Source of the DNA: an uncultured Bacteroides sp.
GTDB lineage: Bacteria > Bacteroidota > Bacteroidia > Bacteroidales > Bacteroidaceae
Direction: 5' to 3'
DNA: 11,095 nucleotides
Assembly (NCBI GenBank): GCA_959606905.1
Contig: CAUHML010000108.1
Location: forward strand, 1-11,095
How positions within the stretch are numbered: position 1 is the stretch's first letter; every line of letters starts with the position of its first letter. Both the position numbers and the translations under genes were made by a program. Positions 7,634 through 11,095 of this stretch are shown here, piece by piece. Under the pieces are notes generated by a model that saw nothing but the letters and a program-made list of their open reading frames with translations, was not told the DNA's origin and ran no database searches.

Positions 7634-9706
7634 ATGAAAAAAATTATTATACATTTATGTTTGGCAGTAGGGTTGGGAACTGCTTTTACCGGCTGTTCCG
7701 ATTTCTTGGATTCTGATTATCTTTTTGATAAGAAGATATCAATAGAAAAGGTTTTTGCGGATAAAAACTATACCAATGAATGGTTGGCTTATGCTTATGA
7801 ATTTCTGAATAACAATGAGATGCAACAGGTATGCAGTAAGAAAACTATTGCATTCAATTTTGCTGATGATATGTACTATGGGGATTCTGATTATTCGGGT
7901 TGGCGTTGTGGTACATATACGGAAACAGGAAATAAAATTAACTTGAATATATGGGAAAATGCATATAAAGCGATCCGTCAGGTATCTATCTTCTTAAACA
8001 ATGTGGATATGAATAAGGAACTTTCGGAAGCCGATATTATCGATATGAAAGGACAGGCGCATTTCTTGCGTGCTTATTTCTATTGGATATTGGTCCGCAC
8101 ATTTGGTCCGGTTCCTATTGTACCCGATGAAACTCTTGATTATACAAAAGAGTATGATGAAATCTCTTTATTGCGTAACTCTTATGATGAATGTGTCGAC
8201 TATATTGTCGGTGAATGTGTGAAAGCTGCCACGATGTTGCAGGATCGGCGCGACTTGCAGGAGATTGTACGTCCTACCCGTGGTGCTGCATTAGCGCTTC
8301 GTTCGAGAGTGTTACTTTATGCAGCAAGTCCCCTGTTCAATGGTAAGGCTCCGCAAGAAGTGATTACGGCATTGGTTGATAAAAACGGACGCCAGTTACT
8401 TCCGAGTACTTATGATGAGTCAAAATGGGCAAAGGCTGCGGCAGCGGCTAAAGATGTCATGGAACTGAAACGATACCAGCTGTATGTCTCCTATAAAAGA
8501 GACTATTCTTCCTTGGCCTATCCGGCTACGATTACACCTCCTGATGACAATGGGACTTTTCATCTCAATGAATGGCCGAATGGTTGGGAAAACATAGACC
8601 CGTTTGATTCTTACCGTTCTTTGTTCGATGGTACTGTCAGTATTTATAATAACCCTGAACTAATATTTTCTCGTGGAAAGAACCAAGGTAGTGAGGACAT
8701 AGAAGTAATGGTGATTCATCAGCTTCCTCGCTCGCAAGGAGGAGGATACAATTGTCACGGTATGACACAGAAACAGTGTGATGCATATTATATGAACGAT
8801 GGTAGTGACTGTCCGGGTATGAATAAAAATTATGCCGGACAAGATGGATATACCGATCCAAGCCGCTACGATGCAGATGATTATCTTACAGATATAGTTC
8901 AGGCATCGGAATTGAATAATTATCCGGAATTGGGTAGTAAGGGAGCAGGTGTCTGCAAACAATATGCGCAACGCGAACCCCGTTTTTATGCGTCCGTGGG
9001 ATATAACGGAAGTGTTTGGCATATGCTTAATGCTGATCCAGAGCAAAAAGAAGAAAAAGATGTGCAGATTTTCTATTATCGAGATGAACAGGATGGGTAT
9101 AAGCCGGGCACTTATTGGCTGAATACCGGCATCGGAGTTAAGAAATATGTTAATCCCTATGATATTTCGGATGTGGATAAATCATACGACCAAAGTCGTA
9201 TCGTTGCTAAGGCAGCACCAGATATTCGTTATGCGGAAATCTTGCTGAATTATGCAGAAGCATTGAATGAATTGACGACTTCGTATGAGATGCCTTCATG
9301 GGATGGGACAAAGGTATATTCCATTGCACGTACGGAGGAGGAATTAAAGAAAGGTATCCAGCCTGTCCGTATTCGTGCCGGATTACCTGACTACGATGTT
9401 TATGGAGACCCGGACAAGTTCCGCATCAAACTGAAACGTGAACGGCAGATCGAATTCTTTGCCGAAGGACATCGGTATTGGGATTTGCGTCGTTGGTGTG
9501 ATGCACCTATCGAAGAGTCACTTCCTGTTTATGGTTGCAATATATATGCAACAAAATCGAGCGCTGCAGCTTTCCATACTCCGGTGGAAACCCCCTCGTT
9601 GAAGAGCAGCTTCTCTACGAAAATGTGGTTCTATCCGATTCACTATTATATTATGAAACGGAATGTATTGATGACTCAAAACCCGGGTTGGACAAATCCG
9701 GAATAA
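7634..9706 (+). CDS. SusD/RagB-family glycan-binding outer-membrane lipoprotein
   Basis: The protein has 690 residues, long for SusD-like proteins, which are usually 500-650. The signal peptide ends FTGC with lipidation at C21, followed by the family-typical SDFLD. The helical TPR-like core is seen in MKGQAHFLRAYFYWILVRTFGPVPIV (138-163) and RPTRGAALALRSRVLLYAASPLF (213-235). The C-terminal SusD_RagB region has APDIRYAEILLNYAEALNE (528-546), LKRERQIEFFAEGHRYWDLRRW (600-621), and the closing QNPGW (682-686). SusD-like proteins cap the SusC barrel and bind the incoming glycan at the surface. The middle, about 280-510, is the variable ligand-facing part and contains Gly- and Tyr-rich stretches and four cysteines (374, 382, 393, 441). 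The gene starts 13 bases after the susC-like stop, the usual coupling for this pair. The glycan bound cannot be read from the sequence. Confidence 0.96.
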   Translation: MKKIIIHLCLAVGLGTAFTGCSDFLDSDYLFDKKISIEKVFADKNYTNEWLAYAYEFLNNNEMQQVCSKKTIAFNFADDMYYGDSDYSGWRCGTYTETGNKINLNIWENAYKAIRQVSIFLNNVDMNKELSEADIIDMKGQAHFLRAYFYWILVRTFGPVPIVPDETLDYTKEYDEISLLRNSYDECVDYIVGECVKAATMLQDRRDLQEIVRPTRGAALALRSRVLLYAASPLFNGKAPQEVITALVDKNGRQLLPSTYDESKWAKAAAAAKDVMELKRYQLYVSYKRDYSSLAYPATITPPDDNGTFHLNEWPNGWENIDPFDSYRSLFDGTVSIYNNPELIFSRGKNQGSEDIEVMVIHQLPRSQGGGYNCHGMTQKQCDAYYMNDGSDCPGMNKNYAGQDGYTDPSRYDADDYLTDIVQASELNNYPELGSKGAGVCKQYAQREPRFYASVGYNGSVWHMLNADPEQKEEKDVQIFYYRDEQDGYKPGTYWLNTGIGVKKYVNPYDISDVDKSYDQSRIVAKAAPDIRYAEILLNYAEALNELTTSYEMPSWDGTKVYSIARTEEELKKGIQPVRIRAGLPDYDVYGDPDKFRIKLKRERQIEFFAEGHRYWDLRRWCDAPIEESLPVYGCNIYATKSSAAAFHTPVETPSLKSSFSTKMWFYPIHYYIMKRNVLMTQNPGWTNPE

Positions 9707-9726
9707 AACCAATAGCAGGCAAGAAT

Positions 9727-10779
9727 ATGAAAAAGAAATATTTACTTTGGATTGCGATGGTAGCTATCGGCTGCATGTCGTGCAACAATGAGTGGGAAGA
9801 TGAACAGTTTACTCAGTTGGTCTCTTTTAAAGCTACATTGAATAGTGATGGAGTTTCTCCTATTTATGTCCGTTATCAGACGGATGGCGTGAAACGGTAT
9901 GATGTTCCCGTATTAGTCAGCGGGTCTACTGTAAACTCTCAAGATCGAACGGTACATATCGGATTAGATCCCGATACATTAGTTTCTTTGAACTTGGAAC
10001 GGTTTGGAACATATCGTACGGAACTTTATTACAAACAGCTCGATCCGCAGTATTATACCATGCCGGAAACAGTGAAAATCCCAGCAGGACAGAGACAAAC
10101 ATTATTGCCCATCGATTTTACATTAGGTGGAATGGATAATGCTAATCCATTAAATATGGTGGAACAATATGTGCTTCCCTTAACTATAAAAGATGATGAA
10201 TCATATGATTATGAATCTAATAAGCACAAGCACTATCGGAAAGCTTTATTGAATGTGATTCCATTCAATGACTATTCGGGTATTTATGATGGTTCCAAAT
10301 CACTTATTTATTTGGAAGGTCAGAAAGATGCGTTTACTGTTTCCAAACATAAAGCATATGTGTATAATGACAATACGATATTCTTTTATATGGGGCTTCG
10401 GGATGCAAACTACATTGATCGTAAATATTATAAGTTGTTTGTTGAGTTTACGGATGAGTATTTTGAAGGTAAGTATAAATTGAAAATCTGGACAGATAAT
10501 GGAGGAGCGGACGGTAACAATTTTGCGCTTGTGAAGGAAGTTGACCTCGTAGGTGAAGCTCGTGAGAAACAACCACTATATACTATTACTGAAGAAATGG
10601 ACGCTACGAAACCGTATCTGAAGCATGTCTACTATACACTTTATATAGACTATACTTTTGAAGATTATACCCTTAGTCCGGGCAATCGGCTGAAATATAC
10701 AGTCAATGGTACTTTGAGCATGCAACGCGATTTGAATACGTTGATTCCAGATATGGATCAACAAATTCAATGGGATTAA
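9727..10779 (+). CDS. DUF4973/DUF4361-type (BT_3044-like) lipoprotein, candidate glycan-binding accessory
   Basis: The start is ATG 9727, giving 350 residues. A longer in-frame opening from 9535 overlaps the SusD gene and would bury the signal peptide, so it is not used. The N-terminus is a lipoprotein signal with C19 (GCMSC) the likely lipidation site, though C16 is possible; NNEWEDE follows. The first half, about 20-180, resembles DUF4973/DUF1735-type domains, with QLVSFKA, IYVRY, VPVLVSGST and YYTMPETVKIPAGQRQTLLPI. From about 181 the GIYDGS segment starts the DUF4361 (BT_3044-like C-terminal) domain, ending in the family-typical LSMQRDLNTLIPDMDQQIQW (330-349). Such proteins are often encoded right after SusD-like genes and probably act as surface glycan-binding proteins, but the function is not established. 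The DUF names are from recognition of sequence style, not a search. No catalytic motif is seen. It is the last gene before the terminator. Confidence 0.85.
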   Translation: MKKKYLLWIAMVAIGCMSCNNEWEDEQFTQLVSFKATLNSDGVSPIYVRYQTDGVKRYDVPVLVSGSTVNSQDRTVHIGLDPDTLVSLNLERFGTYRTELYYKQLDPQYYTMPETVKIPAGQRQTLLPIDFTLGGMDNANPLNMVEQYVLPLTIKDDESYDYESNKHKHYRKALLNVIPFNDYSGIYDGSKSLIYLEGQKDAFTVSKHKAYVYNDNTIFFYMGLRDANYIDRKYYKLFVEFTDEYFEGKYKLKIWTDNGGADGNNFALVKEVDLVGEAREKQPLYTITEEMDATKPYLKHVYYTLYIDYTFEDYTLSPGNRLKYTVNGTLSMQRDLNTLIPDMDQQIQWD

Positions 10780-10801
10780 GTGGAGTAATGCTTGACAAAC
10801 G

Positions 10802-10846
10802 ATAAAGAGGTTGGTCTCAAATAATGTTTTGAATCAACCTCTTTGT
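10802..10846 (+). terminator. Strong stem-loop terminator ending the PUL operon
   Basis: AAAGAGGTTG (10804-10813) pairs perfectly with CAACCTCTTT (10835-10844). The stem extends outward by a T-G and an A-T pair. Inward, after a G-T wobble, a T-A pair and a bulged C at 10816, it continues with TCAAA/TTTGA (10817-10821 with 10828-10832), leaving a six-base loop. A T-rich tract (GTAATTATTCTTAATT) follows. It lies 22 bases after the stop of the last operon gene, so it most likely ends the operon and separates it from the next gene. Confidence 0.85.
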
Positions 10847-10884
10847 AATTATTCTTAATTCAAAGGTTTGAAACTAAATAACGA

Positions 10885-11095
10885 ATGATTCTAAAGAATA
10901 TTATATACCTAGCTTTATTCTCAACCGTTTTATTAATTGGTTGCTCGAAAAGTGATGAAAATCCAACTTCCGATGATCTCCAGTCTTCTGGCAAAGGTAA
11001 AATAACATTTAACTTGCATACTCCGGGGGCATTCCTTACTAAGGCAGTAGGTGTTGGTAACGAAAATGGAGGCACTAATGACAAAATAGCCTTTT
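10885..11095 (+). CDS. Lipoprotein, fimbrillin-like N-terminus (3' end outside window)
   Basis: Seventy codons are visible. The frame has a stop codon (TAA, 10879-10881) just upstream, so ATG 10885 is the only start. Residues 1-20 are a lipoprotein signal peptide ending LLIGC, with lipidation at C20, followed by SKSDE. After a polar linker, residues 39-56 (KITFNLHTPGAFLTKAVG) resemble the first beta-strand of FimA/Mfa1-like fimbrillins of Bacteroidota, in which a strand ending in a basic residue precedes a protease processing site; here K53 in LTKA would be that position. The gene follows the operon terminator, so it is probably not part of the PUL. Other lipoproteins share such short starts, so the family call rests on a weak resemblance and needs the rest of the gene. 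No clear promoter motif is seen between the terminator and this start. Confidence 0.6.
   Translation, partial: MILKNIIYLALFSTVLLIGCSKSDENPTSDDLQSSGKGKITFNLHTPGAFLTKAVGVGNENGGTNDKIAF

Larger units (their letters stand above)
1170..10779 (+). other. Five-gene SusC/SusD polysaccharide utilization operon
   Basis: Five same-strand genes lie with gaps of only 34, 21, 13 and 20 bases: GH43 enzyme, IPT/NHL lipoprotein, SusC-like transporter, SusD-like lipoprotein and DUF4361-type lipoprotein. A large gap with promoter-like sequence precedes them and a strong stem-loop terminator follows at 10802-10846, so one transcript is likely. No regulator, sugar kinase, inner-membrane transporter or second glycosidase is inside the unit; such functions may lie outside the window. 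The GH43 motifs suggest an arabinan-type substrate, which is inference. Confidence 0.85.

Noticed and set aside
9535..9726. A longer start for the DUF4361-type gene, overlapping the SusD gene by 172 bases
   Set aside because: The added 64 residues come from another frame of the SusD gene and would place the lipoprotein signal peptide internally; ATG 9727 gives a proper signal peptide and normal spacing.
10842..10870. TTTG at 10842-10845 and TTTG at 10867-10870 as a promoter for the last gene
   Set aside because: The second copy lacks the TA of the TAnnTTTG consensus, the spacing is short, and the first copy overlaps the terminator stem, so support is too weak.

Overview
The window looks like gut Bacteroidota, most probably Bacteroides. 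It carries an outer-membrane SusC/SusD glycan-uptake pair, lipoprotein signal peptides with acidic residues after the lipidated cysteine, BT_3987-like and BT_3044-like domains of the kind common in Bacteroides, a TAnnTTTG-type promoter element, AT-rich intergenic DNA, and almost no visible Shine-Dalgarno sequences. All genes lie on the + strand.

Layout: (1) bases 1-786 hold the 3' part of a GxDLY/SGNH hydrolase whose start lies outside the window. (2) Bases 787-1169 are a 383-bp gap with an imperfect hairpin, two candidate promoter -7 elements and two short palindromes. (3) Bases 1170-10779 form a tight five-gene polysaccharide utilization operon with gaps of 34, 21, 13 and 20 bases: a GH43 lipoprotein with two N-terminal BT_3987-like (DUF1735) domains, an IPT/TIG plus NHL-propeller lipoprotein, a SusC-like TonB-dependent transporter, a SusD-like lipoprotein, and a DUF4973/DUF4361-type (BT_3044-like) lipoprotein. 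(4) A strong stem-loop terminator follows at 10802-10846. (5) A separate lipoprotein gene begins at 10885 and runs off the end; its visible part resembles the start of a fimbrillin (type V pilus protein).

How the genes would work together (inference from family knowledge): SusD and the two accessory lipoproteins capture a glycan at the cell surface, the GH43 enzyme cuts it, and the SusC barrel imports the oligosaccharides using TonB energy. The GH43 domain carries the three expected acidic catalytic residues plus CC...STY...VGRS and GPGHN motifs typical of endo-1,5-alpha-L-arabinanases, so an arabinan or other arabinose-containing plant glycan is the best substrate guess. No regulator is visible, and the SusC lacks an STN signalling domain, which argues against ECF-sigma/anti-sigma control.

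The system type is known. The less-described parts are the beta-propeller lipoprotein between enzyme and transporter, the tandem BT_3987-like domains on a GH43, and the palindromes in the leader. I see no mobile element, CRISPR array, tRNA or rRNA.
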